From the NCBI RefSeq assembly GCF_001645185.1, contig NZ_LXTQ01000057.1, forward strand, positions 62,001 to 126,000: a DNA stretch of 64,000 nt. The letters are read 5' to 3'. Below the pieces are notes generated by a model that ran no database searches, had not been told where the DNA came from, and saw only the letters and a list, made by a program, of their open reading frames with translations. Position 1 is the stretch's first letter. Every line of letters starts with the position of its first letter. A program made the translations under genes and the position numbers. Positions 50,230-61,229 of the stretch are shown one piece after another. Source of the DNA: Methylobacillus sp. MM3. Lineage in GTDB: Bacteria; Pseudomonadota; Gammaproteobacteria; Burkholderiales; Methylophilaceae.

Positions 50230-51654
50230 ATGAAAAGTATTCAATTGCGCGGTATCGCTGCCGCCGTTTCGGGAGCCCTGCTGCTGGGCGCGGCGCCGCT
50301 GGCGCTGGCCGATTCCACTGACGACATCATCAATGCGCTGATCGGCAAGGGTGTGCTGACTGAAGAAGAAGGCGCATTGCTGCAAAAGGGCCGCGCAGGT
50401 GAAAAGGAAGCCGCCGAGAAGAAGAAGGCCAGCGAAGTGAAGGCTTCGTTCAAGGACGGTATTACCTGGGAATCCGGCGACAAGTCTACCAAGATGTCTG
50501 TCAACGGCCGTATCCAACTGGATTCTCGCACCTCTGACTGGAGCGAGAGCTCGAGCGGTACCGAAGCCAACGCTAACTCTGCCGATACCTTCGATATCCG
50601 CCGTGCATACCTCGGCGTCAAAGGTACGTTCTGGGATTACTACAGCTTCGAAGCCACTGCTGACTTCGCGCAAAACGGCTCTGATCTGGATGTTGCATAC
50701 CTGAATGTTCACTGGTGGAAAGAAGCACAATTCCAGTTCGGTCAGTTCAAGATGCCGTTCAGCCTGGAAGAGCGAACCAGCTCGCGTTTCATTGATTTCC
50801 AGGAGCGTTCCTTCGTGAACAACTCCAACATTACTCCGGGCAAGGAGCAGGGCGTAATGGTGCATGGAACTCCATTCAAGGGTATCAACTACGCACTGGC
50901 CTACTCCACGGGCCAGGGCAAGAACACGGATGAAACCGATGTTCGTGAAGACAGCAAAGACTGGATTGCTCACGCAGATGCCAACTTCGCTGAAATTGCC
51001 GATATCAAGGATGCCGTCATTCATGTCGGTGCCAGCTATGCGAATGGCGATCAGCCGTCTACCAAGTCTGTAAGTGCGCAGCGCACTGAAGGTCGTGGTG
51101 TCGAGTTCTTCGCATCCGGCGCCCTGACGGACGATGGCCGTTCCGTAGAGCGTACTCGTCAAGGCGTTGAAGGCTCCTTCGCATACGGTCCTGTCAAGTT
51201 GCAAGGCGAATACGCTATGGCCAAATATGAAGGTCAGAGCGGCGTCGTTGATTACGAGCGTGAAATCAAGGCGTGGTATGCCGAAGCGCTGTGGCTGATC
51301 ACCGGCGAAAGCTACGCCGATTCCTACAAGGGTGGCAAGTATGACCGCATCAAGCCCAAGAACAATTTCAATCCCAAGGGGCAAGGTTGGGGCGCGTGGG
51401 AAGTTGGCGTCCGCTTCAGTGATTTTGACGCATCCGATTTCACTGTGGCCAATTCTGCAACTACTGGTCGTCTGACTGCCGGCCGTACCAACGAGGCTGA
51501 TTCCTGGACAGTTGGTTTGAAGTGGCTGCCAAATCCGAATACCCGCTTCCTGTTGAACTATGTAGATACCGATTTCGACAGTGATGTCACGATCGGGAAT
51601 GTGACCGAGGATAGCGAAAAGTCCCTGACCTTCCGCGCCCAGTTCGACTTCTAA
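50230..51654 (+). CDS. OprP/OprO-type phosphate-selective porin
   Basis: 474 residues. Signal peptide MKSIQLRGIAAAVSGALLLG ending ALA. A short coiled-coil segment (LLQKGRAGEKEAAEKKKA) is followed by alternating beta-strand sequence to a C-terminal Phe (FRAQFDF), the mark of outer-membrane barrels. NGRIQLDSR, FDIRRAYLGVKGTFWDYYSFEATADF and FQFGQFKMPFSLEE match porin O/P. The family forms trimers selective for phosphate or pyrophosphate. The PHO-type promoter upstream fits this. Confidence 0.9.
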   Translation: MKSIQLRGIAAAVSGALLLGAAPLALADSTDDIINALIGKGVLTEEEGALLQKGRAGEKEAAEKKKASEVKASFKDGITWESGDKSTKMSVNGRIQLDSRTSDWSESSSGTEANANSADTFDIRRAYLGVKGTFWDYYSFEATADFAQNGSDLDVAYLNVHWWKEAQFQFGQFKMPFSLEERTSSRFIDFQERSFVNNSNITPGKEQGVMVHGTPFKGINYALAYSTGQGKNTDETDVREDSKDWIAHADANFAEIADIKDAVIHVGASYANGDQPSTKSVSAQRTEGRGVEFFASGALTDDGRSVERTRQGVEGSFAYGPVKLQGEYAMAKYEGQSGVVDYEREIKAWYAEALWLITGESYADSYKGGKYDRIKPKNNFNPKGQGWGAWEVGVRFSDFDASDFTVANSATTGRLTAGRTNEADSWTVGLKWLPNPNTRFLLNYVDTDFDSDVTIGNVTEDSEKSLTFRAQFDF

Positions 51655-51696
51655 GAAAAAAGTTTAGCTCTCTCCTCACGGCATCCAGCCGTCTTC

Positions 51697-51721
51697 AAGC
51701 CCGCCTTGTGCGGGCTTTTTT
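51697..51721 (+). terminator. Terminator after the porin
   Basis: GCCCGC (51699-51704) and GCGGGC (51710-51715) with a 5-nt loop, followed by TTTTTT. Confidence 0.9.
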
Positions 51722-51789
51722 CTTGATAAAGTATCTCTCCGTGCAGGAATCCCATTACAATCAGCCTGCTATGAATAGGTATATTGGCC

Positions 51790-54741
51790 ATGTTGCCTGA
51801 ACTGGGCAAAAAACAGATCGCCTTGATGCTGGGGCTTGCTGCGTTGTATTGGGCGGGCTCGAAAATCGGCTTGTATTTTTCCAATGTCGGGACCATTACG
51901 TTGATCTGGCCGCCAGCGGGGCTTTCCCTGGCGGCACTGATCATTTTCGGGCGACGCTTATGGCCGGGCGTGCTGCTCGGGGCATTGGTCGCCGAATTGG
52001 GCACCGGCATTCCTCTGCCTGCTGCGTCGAGCATCGCGCTGGGCAATACGCTGGGGGCAGTGGTTGGCGCGACTCTTTTGAATCGCTTTGGATTCCAGCG
52101 AATACTCGACCGTCCGAAAGACATTGTCCTCCTGGTGTTGCTGGGCGCAGGCTTCAGTACGACGATCAGCGCAACGATAGGCGTTGCCAGTTTGCTTTCC
52201 ATTGGAGTCATCGCCCCTGATGCCTTGCTTAAAGCGCTGATGAACTGGTGGATGGGGGACGCCTTGAGCGATCTGGTGTTTGCGCCCTTGCTGCTGGTGT
52301 TTGCGCAACGACATCCCTTTACACTTGGTCGGGAACGCATTCTCGAAGCGGGCCTGCTAGGGTTGTTGCTGTTGCTGGGCAGCCTGATGATTTTCTTTCA
52401 GTGGCTGCCGTTCGGTGAGGAATATCAGCCGCGATCCTTCACATTGTTCCCCTTGGCGATATGGGCCGCCGTGCGCTTTCAATTGCGCGGAGCGGTGCTC
52501 GCCACGGCGCTGGTTTTCAGCGTGGCGATCTGGAGCCTGCTGGACGAACGTGGCTATTTCAACGAAGTCATGGGCGCCGGGATGATCAATTACTGGGCCT
52601 ACATGGCGATATGGGCCATGACCAGCCTGTTTCTTGCTGCCACCTACAGCGGCCGCATTCGCGTGGAGAAAGCGCTCAAGGAAACCGAGCAGATGTACCG
52701 CGAACTGGTCGAATCCGCACAGGCCATTATCTGGCGCGCAGTTCCGGGCGGCAGTTTTACCTATGTCAGCCCGGAGGCGGAGTCCCTGCTGGGCTATCCT
52801 CTGCACGAGTGGACCGAGTCGCCTACCTTCTGGCCGGATCACATGCATCCGGACGACCGGAATTGGGCACCTGCGTTTTGCCATCAAGAATCCGAGAAAC
52901 TGGCAGGGCACAGTTTCGACTACCGGATGATCGCGGCCGATGGCCGTGTTCTGTGGCTGCACGACATCGTGCGGGTCATTCCGGGAACGAAGGGCGAACC
53001 GATTGAGCTGGTAGGCATCATGCTGGACATCACCGCGCGCAAGGAAGCCGAGGCTCGCCTCGCGCTGGCCCAGCAGGCATTCGAGAACACCGCCGAAGGC
53101 GTCATGATTACCGATGCCAACCTGAAGGTGCTGGAGGTGAATCAGGGTTTCGTCAATATCACCGGCTTTTCCCGCGAGGAAATCATCGGTCAAAGCCCGG
53201 CGATACTGAGCTCGGGCCAACATGAGGATAACTATTACGAGACGATGTGGGCGTCCATCAAGGCGGAAGGGCGCTGGATGGGCGAAATCTGGAATCGGCG
53301 CAAGAGCGGTGAAATCTATCCCGAATGGCTGTCGATCAGCGCCGTGAAGGACAGCAAGGGAAATGTCCTGAATTACGTGGCCGTGTTCACGGACATCACT
53401 CTCCGCAAACAGTCCGAGGAACAGCTGCATTTTCTGGCAAATCACGATGCACTGACCGGCCTGCCCAACCGCACGCTGTTGCAGGAGCGCATCGAGCATG
53501 CCTTGCGTCGCGTCCAGCGCGAACATGGCCGCCTGGCGGTGCTGTTCATCGATCTCGACCGCTTCAAGGTCATCAACGATACTTTGGGGCATCACGCCGG
53601 CGACATGCTGCTGCAGACGGCAGCCGAGCGCCTGCAGCAGTGCCTGCGCGAGACCGACACCATTGCGCGGCAAGGTGGAGACGAATTCGTGGTGCTGATC
53701 GAACAATTCGCCGATACCCAGTATCTCGGCAATGTCGCGCGCAAGATCATGAATGCGCTGGGCCAGCCGTTTTACCTGCTGGGGCAGGAGTTGTATGTCA
53801 GCGCCAGCATCGGCATCAGCGCGTACCCGGAAGACGGCACCGATCTCCATACCTTGCTGAAAAATGCCGACGTCGCGATGTATCGCGCAAAAGAGCGGGG
53901 CAAGAATACCTTCCAGTTTTACGCTTCGGAAAGCAATGTCCACAGCTTCGAGCGCCTGGCGCTTGAAAACAGCCTGCGCCGCGCGCTGGAGCGCAACGAA
54001 TTCGTGCTTTATTACCAGCCGAAGATCGATCTCGCCACCAATGAACTGGTTGGCGCGGAAGCACTGATCCGCTGGAATCATCCGGATCTGGGCCTGGTAC
54101 CGCCGGCGCAGTTTATCCCGCTGGCGGAAGAAACCGGCCTGATCGTGCCGATCGGCGCCTGGGTGTTGCGCGAGGCGTGCCGCCAGAACCGCGCCTGGCA
54201 GGATGCCGGGCTGCCATTGATCGGTGTTGCGGTGAATCTTTCCGCCCATCAGTTCCGCGACGAGGGGCTGCGCCAGACCATTGCCGAAGCACTCGGCGGC
54301 AGTGGGTTGCCTCCGGCTTATCTGGAGCTGGAGATTACCGAAAGCATGATCATGCAGAATGCCGAGCGGGCCATCGAGATTTTGCAGCGTTTCCGCGACA
54401 TGGGCACGAAGGTGTCCATCGACGATTTCGGCACCGGCTATTCTTCCCTGGGATACCTGAAGAGCTTCCCCATCGATTCGCTCAAGATCGACCGCTCGTT
54501 CGTGCGCGATGTACCCAGGGATAGCGATGACGTGGCGATCACCCAGGCCATCATCGCGATGGCGCATAGCCTCAATTTGACCGTGATTGCCGAAGGTGTT
54601 GAAAACGAGGAACAGCTCGAATTCCTGCGCAAGCAGGGGTGCGACCAGGTGCAAGGGTATTTGATGAGTCCGCCCGTGCCTGCCGAGGAGTTCGTCCGGC
54701 TGCTCGATCCGGGTTATCTTGCGCGGATAACGGCGGCTTGA
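51790..54741 (+). CDS. MASE1-PAS-PAS-GGDEF-EAL membrane c-di-GMP protein
   Basis: 983 residues from ATG 51790; a TTG at 51784 adds two. An N-terminal MASE1 membrane sensor of about eight helices (residues 10-290, with [14 protein letters not shown] and [17 protein letters not shown]) is followed by two PAS domains (about 305-425 and 430-545), GGDEF ([12 protein letters not shown] inhibitory site) and EAL with [37 protein letters not shown] and AEGVEN, all intact. The input signal of MASE1 is generally unknown. It follows the porin terminator and converges with sthA. Confidence 0.95.
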   Translation: MLPELGKKQIALMLGLAALYWAGSKIGLYFSNVGTITLIWPPAGLSLAALIIFGRRLWPGVLLGALVAELGTGIPLPAASSIALGNTLGAVVGATLLNRFGFQRILDRPKDIVLLVLLGAGFSTTISATIGVASLLSIGVIAPDALLKALMNWWMGDALSDLVFAPLLLVFAQRHPFTLGRERILEAGLLGLLLLLGSLMIFFQWLPFGEEYQPRSFTLFPLAIWAAVRFQLRGAVLATALVFSVAIWSLLDERGYFNEVMGAGMINYWAYMAIWAMTSLFLAATYSGRIRVEKALKETEQMYRELVESAQAIIWRAVPGGSFTYVSPEAESLLGYPLHEWTESPTFWPDHMHPDDRNWAPAFCHQESEKLAGHSFDYRMIAADGRVLWLHDIVRVIPGTKGEPIELVGIMLDITARKEAEARLALAQQAFENTAEGVMITDANLKVLEVNQGFVNITGFSREEIIGQSPAILSSGQHEDNYYETMWASIKAEGRWMGEIWNRRKSGEIYPEWLSISAVKDSKGNVLNYVAVFTDITLRKQSEEQLHFLANHDALTGLPNRTLLQERIEHALRRVQREHGRLAVLFIDLDRFKVINDTLGHHAGDMLLQTAAERLQQCLRETDTIARQGGDEFVVLIEQFADTQYLGNVARKIMNALGQPFYLLGQELYVSASIGISAYPEDGTDLHTLLKNADVAMYRAKERGKNTFQFYASESNVHSFERLALENSLRRALERNEFVLYYQPKIDLATNELVGAEALIRWNHPDLGLVPPAQFIPLAEETGLIVPIGAWVLREACRQNRAWQDAGLPLIGVAVNLSAHQFRDEGLRQTIAEALGGSGLPPAYLELEITESMIMQNAERAIEILQRFRDMGTKVSIDDFGTGYSSLGYLKSFPIDSLKIDRSFVRDVPRDSDDVAITQAIIAMAHSLNLTVIAEGVENEEQLEFLRKQGCDQVQGYLMSPPVPAEEFVRLLDPGYLARITAA

Positions 54742-54750
54742 GGTGGTGCT

Positions 54751-56139
54751 CTAAACCCGCATCTTGTTCCAGCAATCCAGCGCCGCGATCTTGTAGGTTT
54801 CCGCCAGGGTCGGATAGTTGAATACCGCTTCCACCAGGTAATCCAGCGTACCGTTCAGGCTGATGACGGCCTGGCCGATATGTATCAGCTCGGTCGCGCT
54901 CTCGCCAAAAATATGTACGCCGAGCACGCGTCTGTCTTCCAGTCCGCAGATGATCTTCAGCATGCCTTCTTCCAGCCGCAGGATTTGGCCGCGCGCCGTT
55001 TCCCGGAAGCGGGCCACGCCTACCTCATAAGGAATGTTGTCCTTGGTGAGCTGCTGCTCGGTCGCACCCACCATGCTGATTTCCGGGATACTGTAGATGC
55101 CGAAGGGAAAGTGTTCCGGCACGCAGGCCGAGGTCTTGTCCCATGCATGGCACGCGGCCAGCCGCCCTTGCTCCATCGATGTCGAGGCCAGGCTGGGAAA
55201 GCCGATCACATCGCCGGCGGCATAAATATGCGGCACCTCGGTGGTGTAGCAGTAGTCGACCTTGATGCGGCCGCGTTCGTCCGCCGTCAGCCCGGCGTTT
55301 TCCAGTTTCAATGCATCCGTGGCCCCTTGCCGCCCGGCGGCGAACATGACGATGTCCGCGACCACGCGCTTGCCGCTGGCCATGATCATCTCGACGTCAT
55401 CGTCGCCGTTACGCCGCATCGAAGCGACCTTCTCGCCCAGCCGCAGCGTGACTTGCCGCGCGCGCAGGCTGTGCATCAATTCATCGACGACTTCGCGGTC
55501 TAGAAAGTCCAGCATCTGCGGGCGGCTGTCGATCAGCGTGACCTTGACATCCAGCGCGCTGAACATCGCGGCATACTCGACGCCAATCACGCCGGCGCCG
55601 ACGATGGCCATGGTCCTGGGAATCTTTTTAAGGTTGAGGATGCCGTCGCTGTCGATGATGTAGCCATCGTCAAACGGAATATCGGCGGGCCGCGAGGGCG
55701 TGGTGCCGGTGGCAATGACCATCTTTTCCGCCGATAGCTCGCTTATTTCGCCATCGTGGCCGGTGACATGGAGGGTATGCGGATCATGAAAGGCGGCGAT
55801 ACCGTGCATTACGGTCACGCCATTGCGCGCCAATTGGCTCTCGATCACGCCGACTTCGTTGCGTATCGTGATCTGCAGGCGCTGCATCAGATCGTCGATG
55901 GTGAGGTTTTGCTTGAGCCGGTAGCTCTGGCCGTAAAGGCCGCGCTGGGTCCAGCCGGTGAGATAGAGCACGGCTTCGCGCAAGGTCTTGCTGGGGATCG
56001 TGCCGGTATGGACGGTGACGCCGCCGACCACGTTGCGGTTCTCGATCAGGGCGACGCTCTTGCCCAGCTTGGCGGCCTGGATCGCGGCGCGCTGACCTGC
56101 GGGTCCGCTGCCGATGACGATGAAGTCGAAGTTCAACAT
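54751..56139 (-). CDS. sthA: Soluble NAD(P) transhydrogenase SthA
   Basis: 462 residues. FAD-binding FDFIVIGSGPAGQRAAIQAAKLG, then GGVTVHTGTIPSKTLREAV, where the dithiol CxxxxC of related lipoamide dehydrogenases is absent, as expected for SthA. NAD-binding AIVGAGVIGVEYAAMF and the C-terminal interface follow. It reoxidises NADPH with NAD+. A hairpin covering its ribosome site lies at 56145-56178. Confidence 0.93.
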   Translation of the reverse strand: MLNFDFIVIGSGPAGQRAAIQAAKLGKSVALIENRNVVGGVTVHTGTIPSKTLREAVLYLTGWTQRGLYGQSYRLKQNLTIDDLMQRLQITIRNEVGVIESQLARNGVTVMHGIAAFHDPHTLHVTGHDGEISELSAEKMVIATGTTPSRPADIPFDDGYIIDSDGILNLKKIPRTMAIVGAGVIGVEYAAMFSALDVKVTLIDSRPQMLDFLDREVVDELMHSLRARQVTLRLGEKVASMRRNGDDDVEMIMASGKRVVADIVMFAAGRQGATDALKLENAGLTADERGRIKVDYCYTTEVPHIYAAGDVIGFPSLASTSMEQGRLAACHAWDKTSACVPEHFPFGIYSIPEISMVGATEQQLTKDNIPYEVGVARFRETARGQILRLEEGMLKIICGLEDRRVLGVHIFGESATELIHIGQAVISLNGTLDYLVEAVFNYPTLAETYKIAALDCWNKMRV

Positions 56140-56144
56140 GAATG

Positions 56145-56178
56145 GGTCTTCCCTGACTGTTTTTATTCAGGGTAGACC
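56145..56178 (-). promoter_or_regulatory. Hairpin over the sthA ribosome site
   Basis: GGTCTTCCCTGA (56145-56156) and TCAGGGTAGACC (56167-56178) are inverted copies with one mismatch and a 10-nt loop. On the sthA mRNA, the arm next to the gene contains AGGGAAG, the probable Shine-Dalgarno, so folding could limit translation. It might instead be a protein operator. Confidence 0.5.
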
Positions 56179-56278
56179 AGATATGAGCTTCCTACAAGGC
56201 ATAGCCTTGGGGCAGGCGCTGCTGGCAGCGAGCCCTTGAGCCGGGGTGATGTTGACTGCCGGGAACGCGGGCGTTGCT

Positions 56279-56620
56279 CTAGCGATGGCCTTCCTTGGCC
56301 ATGTTGATGGAGTATTTGGGAATTTCCACCACGAGATCGGTGGTATCGACGATGGCCTGGCAGGACAGGCGCGAGGTGGGCTCCAGGCCCCATGCCTTGT
56401 CCAGCAGATCCTCTTCCTTTTCTTCGGGAGCGTTCAGCGACTGGTATCCTTCGCGCACGACTACGTGGCAAGTGGTGCAGGCGCAGGCTTTTTCGCATGC
56501 GTGATCGATGTCGATATGATGTTCGAGCATGTTGTCGCAGATGGACATGCCGGGCTTGGCTTCGAAGGCGGCGCCTTCGGGGCAGAGTTCCTCGTGCGGC
56601 AGAACGATGATTTGCGGCAT
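56279..56620 (-). CDS. fdx: ISC-type [2Fe-2S] ferredoxin
   Basis: 113 residues. Cluster ligands in HACEKACACTTCHVVV (CX5CX2C) and the fourth Cys in RLSCQAIV. It supplies electrons during Fe-S cluster assembly. One bp after hscA; last gene of the isc operon. Confidence 0.96.
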   Translation of the reverse strand: MPQIIVLPHEELCPEGAAFEAKPGMSICDNMLEHHIDIDHACEKACACTTCHVVVREGYQSLNAPEEKEEDLLDKAWGLEPTSRLSCQAIVDTTDLVVEIPKYSINMAKEGHR

Positions 56621-56621
56621 T

Positions 56622-58487
56622 TCAGACCTTTATTTCGTCGAGTTTGTGGCCGGTCAGGGCTTGTTTGATGGAAGCATCCATGCGGCGGCCGGCAAAGGTT
56701 TCGGAGGCGTGGTTGAGCGCCTCCATGCTTGCGGTAATCGCTTGAGGATCGGTGCCGGAAATTGCATTGTGCAGAGCCTGCATGTGAGACTCCAGTTCTG
56801 CCCGTTCAGTGGCTTCGAGCAATGCATCGCCATCCTGCTCCAAGGCCGCGCGAATCGCTTCGAGCAAGCGCTCGGCTTCCACCTGGGCTTCCCGCAACGC
56901 GCGCGCCAGCTTGTCCTCTTCGGCGTGAGAAAACGAGGATTGGAGCATATTGGCGATGGCGTCGTCGGAGAGGCCATAAGACGGCTTCACCACGACATGC
57001 GCCTCTACGCCGCAGGTCTGCTCGCGTGCGGAAACCGACAGCAAGCCGTCGGCATCGACCTGGAAAGCCACGCGTATGCGCGCAGCGCCTGCCGCCATGG
57101 GCGGAATCCCGCGCAATTCGAAACGCGCCAGCGAGCGGCAATCGGACACCAGCTCGCGCTCGCCTTGCACCACATGTATGCTCATCGCAGTCTGACCGTC
57201 TTTGAAGGTAGTGAAATCCTGCGCGCGGGCAACGGGAATCGTGGAGTTGCGCGGAATCACTTTCTCGGTCAGGCCGCCCATGGTTTCGAGCCCGAGCGAG
57301 AGCGGAATCACATCGAGCAGAAGGAGTTCGTTTTCGTTCTTGTTGCCGGCCAGCACGTTTGCCTGGATCGCCGCGCCGAGCGCCACGACCTTGTCGGGAT
57401 CGAGATTGGTCAGCGGTTCCCGCTTGAAGAATTCAGCGACGGCATGCTGGATCTGCGGCATGCGCGTCGAACCGCCCACCATCACCACGCCCTGTACATC
57501 TTCGATGCTGATGCCCGCGTCGCGCAAGGCTTTGCGGGTCGGCGTCAGTGTCTTGTTGACGAGATGCTGCGTTAGTTCGTTGAAAGTCGCGCTATCCAGC
57601 GTCTGGTCGATGACCTCTCCGGTCGAGAGCACGCAGGTGATGCGCGTTTCGGCATGGTCGGTGAGCTGTTCCTTGGCTTCGCGGGCCTTGGTCAGCAGCA
57701 GCCGGGTATCTTCCGGGCCCACTGGCGGCACCTGCGCTTTTTCCAGCATCCAGCAGAAGATGCGACGGTCAAAATCGTCGCCGCCGAGAGCGGAGTCGCC
57801 GTTGGTGGCGAGCACCTCGAACACACCCTTGGAGAGACGCAGGATAGAGACGTCGAACGTCCCGCCGCCCAGATCGTAGATGACAAACACGCCCTCGGAG
57901 GCGTTATCCAGTCCGTAAGCGACGGCGGCGGCGGTGGGTTCGTTCAGCAGGCGCAGTACATTGAGTCCCGCAAGTTGTGCCGCGTCCTTGGTTGCCTGGC
58001 GTTGCGCGTCGTCAAAGTAGGCCGGAACGGTAATCACCGCGCCGGTCAGTTCGCCGCCCAGCGATTTTTCGGCCCGGGCTTTCAGTGTCTTGAGAATTTC
58101 GGCGGAAATCTCCACCGGATTTTTGATGCCGGCGACGGTACTCAGTTGCAACATGCCCGGCGCATCGACGAAACGGTAGGGATAGTGTCCGATGTCGGCG
58201 ATGTCATGCACGCCGCGCCCCATGAAGCGCTTCACGGAAACGATGGTGTTTTGCGGGTCGCGGCTTTGCTGGGCTTGCGCCGCATGGCCGACATCAACGC
58301 CGGATGCGAGGTAATGCACGACGGACGGCAGCAAGGCATGGCCTTCTTCGTCATGCAGCACAACGCTCATGCCGCTGCGCACGGTGGCGACCAGCGAGTT
58401 GGTCGTGCCGAGGTCGATGCCTACCGCCAGGCGATGCTGGTGCGGGACGGCGCTTTTTCCGGGTTCGGAGATTTGCAATAGGGCCAT
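56622..58487 (-). CDS. hscA: Hsp70-type chaperone HscA
   Basis: 621 residues. Nucleotide-binding domain with [55 protein letters not shown] and [16 protein letters not shown], followed by a substrate-binding domain. HscA with HscB releases the cluster from IscU. Separated from hscB by 144 bp that hold a repeat relic, longer than usual for this gene pair. Confidence 0.96.
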   Translation of the reverse strand: MALLQISEPGKSAVPHQHRLAVGIDLGTTNSLVATVRSGMSVVLHDEEGHALLPSVVHYLASGVDVGHAAQAQQSRDPQNTIVSVKRFMGRGVHDIADIGHYPYRFVDAPGMLQLSTVAGIKNPVEISAEILKTLKARAEKSLGGELTGAVITVPAYFDDAQRQATKDAAQLAGLNVLRLLNEPTAAAVAYGLDNASEGVFVIYDLGGGTFDVSILRLSKGVFEVLATNGDSALGGDDFDRRIFCWMLEKAQVPPVGPEDTRLLLTKAREAKEQLTDHAETRITCVLSTGEVIDQTLDSATFNELTQHLVNKTLTPTRKALRDAGISIEDVQGVVMVGGSTRMPQIQHAVAEFFKREPLTNLDPDKVVALGAAIQANVLAGNKNENELLLLDVIPLSLGLETMGGLTEKVIPRNSTIPVARAQDFTTFKDGQTAMSIHVVQGERELVSDCRSLARFELRGIPPMAAGAARIRVAFQVDADGLLSVSAREQTCGVEAHVVVKPSYGLSDDAIANMLQSSFSHAEEDKLARALREAQVEAERLLEAIRAALEQDGDALLEATERAELESHMQALHNAISGTDPQAITASMEALNHASETFAGRRMDASIKQALTGHKLDEIKV

Positions 58488-58495
58488 AACTTGTT

Positions 58496-58524
58496 TACCG
58501 CCAGGACGCCAGGGGCGCCGAGAA
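58496..58524. repeat. Isolated CGCCAGGACGCCAGG-type repeat between hscB and hscA
   Basis: TTTACCGCCAGGACGCCAGG begins near 58495 and continues into GGCGCCGAGAAAAG. It consists of GCCAGG/GCCGAG units, like repeats often seen beside GxxExxY genes, but has no inverted partner here. Confidence 0.35.
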
Positions 58525-58631
58525 AAGCAGGGGCTCGATAGCGATCGAGGGGTTCGCGAAAAAGTACGATTTTTTGCAGTTCAATTCGGTTTCCGGCTTG
58601 ACGCTTCCGGCGCGTTGACGATTCAAGATAT

Positions 58632-59162
58632 TCATTCTTCCAGCGCCTCGATGGCGCGTTCGATTTCGTCTTGCACTTTATCAAGAAAGCGCAGCTTGCG
58701 TACGATGCCTGCGGCGCGCGGATAATCGCGCTGCTCGTCGATGGCGGCCCGCAATTCCGATTCCTGCGAGGTAGCTTCGCGGTTTATTTCCAGCAATAAT
58801 TTCTCGAGGGCAGAGATGTCGAGCGCAGAGCGCGCTTCATCAATGGCTTCGCGCCACTCCATTTGCTGCATCAAAAAGTCCGCGGGCATCGCGGTATTGG
58901 TTTCTTCCTGCGTGTCGATTCCCTGCAATTGCAGCAGGTAGCGGGCGCGAGAAACGGGAGACTTCAGCGTCTGATAGGCCTCGTTGGCGTGCGTCGCCCA
59001 TTGCATCGAGCGTAGCCGTTCGGCGGACGTTGCCGCAGCAAAGCGATCGGGATGCACTTCGCCTTGCAACTTGCGGTAGCTCTGGTCGAGCAGCGTCCGG
59101 TCAATGGCAAAGCTCGTCGGCAGATCGAACAGTTCGAAGTGGTTCTGGTGGATATCAAGCAT
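58632..59162 (-). CDS. hscB: J-domain co-chaperone HscB
   Basis: 176 residues. N-terminal J domain with HFELFDLPTSFAID and the HPD motif in LQGEVHPDRFAAAT, then the C-terminal helical IscU-binding domain. It recruits IscU to HscA and stimulates its ATPase. Confidence 0.95.
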   Translation of the reverse strand: MLDIHQNHFELFDLPTSFAIDRTLLDQSYRKLQGEVHPDRFAAATSAERLRSMQWATHANEAYQTLKSPVSRARYLLQLQGIDTQEETNTAMPADFLMQQMEWREAIDEARSALDISALEKLLLEINREATSQESELRAAIDEQRDYPRAAGIVRKLRFLDKVQDEIERAIEALEE

Positions 59163-59184
59163 TCAATTAGCCATCCGCGTGCCA

Positions 59185-59218
59185 CTGTCAGCGATGCGTC
59201 CGGGCTGCGCGCTGACAG
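59185..59218 (-). repeat. Intercistronic hairpin between iscA and hscB
   Basis: CTGTCAGCG (59185-59193) and CGCTGACAG (59210-59218) are perfect 9-bp inverted copies with a 16-nt loop. No U-tract follows. It may stabilise the iscRSUA part of the transcript or attenuate the downstream genes. Confidence 0.55.
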
Positions 59219-59233
59219 CTAATCGCCCTATGC

Positions 59234-59557
59234 CTATACCGTGAAGCTTTCGCCGCAGCCGCAACTGTCCTTGACGTTGGGGTTGTTGAATTTGAAGCCT
59301 TCGTTCAGGCCTTCCTTGGTGTAGTCCAGTTCGGTGCCGTCCAGATACGTCAGGCTTTTCGGGTCGATCAGCACCTTGACGCCGTGGCTTTCGAAAGTCA
59401 CATCTTCCGGCAGGATTTCATCCGAGAATTCCAGCGTATACGCCATGCCCGAGCAGCCGGAGGTTCTCACGCCTAGGCGCAAGCCTACGCCCTTGCCGCG
59501 GTTGGCGAGGAATTTCTGCACGCGGTCGGCCGCGGATTCAGTCAGGGTAATTGCCAT
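59234..59557 (-). CDS. iscA: A-type Fe-S carrier IscA
   Basis: 107 residues. The three family cysteines are in [15 protein letters not shown] and the C-terminal CGCGESF. It carries Fe-S or iron to target proteins. Lies 4 bp after iscU. Confidence 0.96.
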   Translation of the reverse strand: MAITLTESAADRVQKFLANRGKGVGLRLGVRTSGCSGMAYTLEFSDEILPEDVTFESHGVKVLIDPKSLTYLDGTELDYTKEGLNEGFKFNNPNVKDSCGCGESFTV

Positions 59558-59561
59558 GGCT

Positions 59562-59978
59562 TCAAGCTTCCTGTTTGGCGGGTTCGATATCGACGCCGCC
59601 GCCGGATTTTTGTTTCAGATCGGCGATCGCGGCCTTGATCGCATCTTCCGCCAGCACCGAGCAGTGAATCTTGACCGGCGGTAGGGCCAGTTCTTCGGCG
59701 ATGGCAGAATTCTTGATCTCCATTGCCTGATCCAGCGTCTTGCCTTTAAGCCATTCGGTCACCAGCGATGAGGATGCGATCGCGGAGCCGCAACCATAAG
59801 TCTTGAACTTGGCGTCCTCGATCACGCCATCGTCGCCGACGCGGATTTGCAGCTTCATCACATCGCCGCAAGCGGGCGCGCCCACCATGCCGGTGCCGAC
59901 ATGCGGGTCGTTCTTGTCGAGCGCGCCGACGTTGCGGGGGTTTTCGTAGTGGTCCAGGACCTTGTCGCTGTATGCCAT
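59562..59978 (-). CDS. iscU: Fe-S cluster scaffold IscU
   Basis: 138 residues. Cluster ligands in [28 protein letters not shown] and [21 protein letters not shown] is the HscA recognition site. Clusters are built here from sulfur delivered by IscS. Confidence 0.97.
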   Translation of the reverse strand: MAYSDKVLDHYENPRNVGALDKNDPHVGTGMVGAPACGDVMKLQIRVGDDGVIEDAKFKTYGCGSAIASSSLVTEWLKGKTLDQAMEIKNSAIAEELALPPVKIHCSVLAEDAIKAAIADLKQKSGGGVDIEPAKQEA

Positions 59979-60005
59979 GATGTTTTCCTTAATTCCGTGA
60001 ATCTT

Positions 60006-61220
60006 TTAGTGAGCGGCCCATTGGACGGATTCGAGGTCGATGCCATCCTGGAACATTTCCCACAGCGGGGAAAGCTCACGCAGTTTGCCGATCTTGCTCT
60101 TCATCAGTTCTACGGTGTAGTCGATTTCTTCCTCGGTGGTGAAGCGTCCGATGGAGAAACGGATCGAGCTGTGCGCCAGTTCGTCGGAACGGCCCAGCGC
60201 GCGCAGCACATACGAGGGCTCCAGGCTGGCGGAAGTGCAGGCCGAACCGGACGAAACCGCGATGTCCTTTACCGCCATGATCAGCGATTCGCCTTCGACG
60301 AAATTGAAGCTGATATTCAGGTTGTGCGGCACGCGTTGCTTGAGGTCGCCGTTGACGTAGACCTCTTCGATGCCTTGCAGGCCGGCCAGCAGCCGGTCGC
60401 GCAGGCGGCGGACGCGGGCGTTTTCCAGTTCCATTTCTTCCTTGGCGATGCGGAAGGCTTCGCCCATGCCGACGATCTGGTGCGGCGCCAGCGTGCCGGA
60501 ACGCATGCCACGCTCGTGGCCGCCGCCGTGCATTTGCGCTTCGATGCGGACTCTGGGCTTGCGGCGAACATACAGCGCGCCTATCCCCTTGGGGCCGTAG
60601 GTCTTGTGCGCGGAGAAGCTCATGAGGTCGACCGGCAGTTTTTCCAGGTCGATTTCCACCTTGCCGGTGGCTTGCGCGGCGTCGACGTGGAAGATGATGC
60701 CGCGTTCGCGACACAGGTTGCCGATGGTTTCGATGTCCTGAATGACGCCGATTTCGTTGTTGACCATCATCACCGAGGCAAAGATGGTGTCCGGGCGCAG
60801 AGCGGCACGGAATTTTTCGATATCCACCAGGCCGTTGGGCTCCGGTTGCAGATAGGTCGCTTCGAAGCCCTGGCGTTCGAGTTCGCGGAACGGGTCGATC
60901 ACGGCCTTGTGTTCGGTCTGCACGGTGACAATGTGCTTGCCCTTGCCCGAGTAGAAGTGCGCGGCACCCTTGATCGCGAGGTTGTCGGACTCGGTTGCGC
61001 CGGAAGTCCAGACGATTTCGCGCGGATCGCAATTGACCAGCGCCGCGACCTGCACGCGCGCGTTTTCCACGGCTTCTTCCGCTGCCCAGCCAAACGGATG
61101 CGAGCGGCTGGCAGGGTTGCCGAATTGTTCGGTCAGATACGGAATCATCTTTTCCGCAACGCGCGGGTCCACCGGGGTGGTGGCCGAGTAGTCCAGGTAG
61201 ATCGGGGTCTTTACACTCAT
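60006..61220 (-). CDS. iscS: Cysteine desulfurase IscS
   Basis: 404 residues. PLP-binding Lys in [20 protein letters not shown], active Cys in [20 protein letters not shown], substrate region [15 protein letters not shown]. It removes sulfur from cysteine for IscU and tRNA thiolation. Preceded in the operon by a second desulfurase. Confidence 0.97.
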   Translation of the reverse strand: MSVKTPIYLDYSATTPVDPRVAEKMIPYLTEQFGNPASRSHPFGWAAEEAVENARVQVAALVNCDPREIVWTSGATESDNLAIKGAAHFYSGKGKHIVTVQTEHKAVIDPFRELERQGFEATYLQPEPNGLVDIEKFRAALRPDTIFASVMMVNNEIGVIQDIETIGNLCRERGIIFHVDAAQATGKVEIDLEKLPVDLMSFSAHKTYGPKGIGALYVRRKPRVRIEAQMHGGGHERGMRSGTLAPHQIVGMGEAFRIAKEEMELENARVRRLRDRLLAGLQGIEEVYVNGDLKQRVPHNLNISFNFVEGESLIMAVKDIAVSSGSACTSASLEPSYVLRALGRSDELAHSSIRFSIGRFTTEEEIDYTVELMKSKIGKLRELSPLWEMFQDGIDLESVQWAAH

Positions 61221-61229
61221 GCTTCTTCC

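Noticed and set aside
52357-54654. Long open frame antisense to the MASE1-GGDEF-EAL gene
   Set aside because: The sense frame has complete PAS, GGDEF and EAL motifs; the antisense frame has none.
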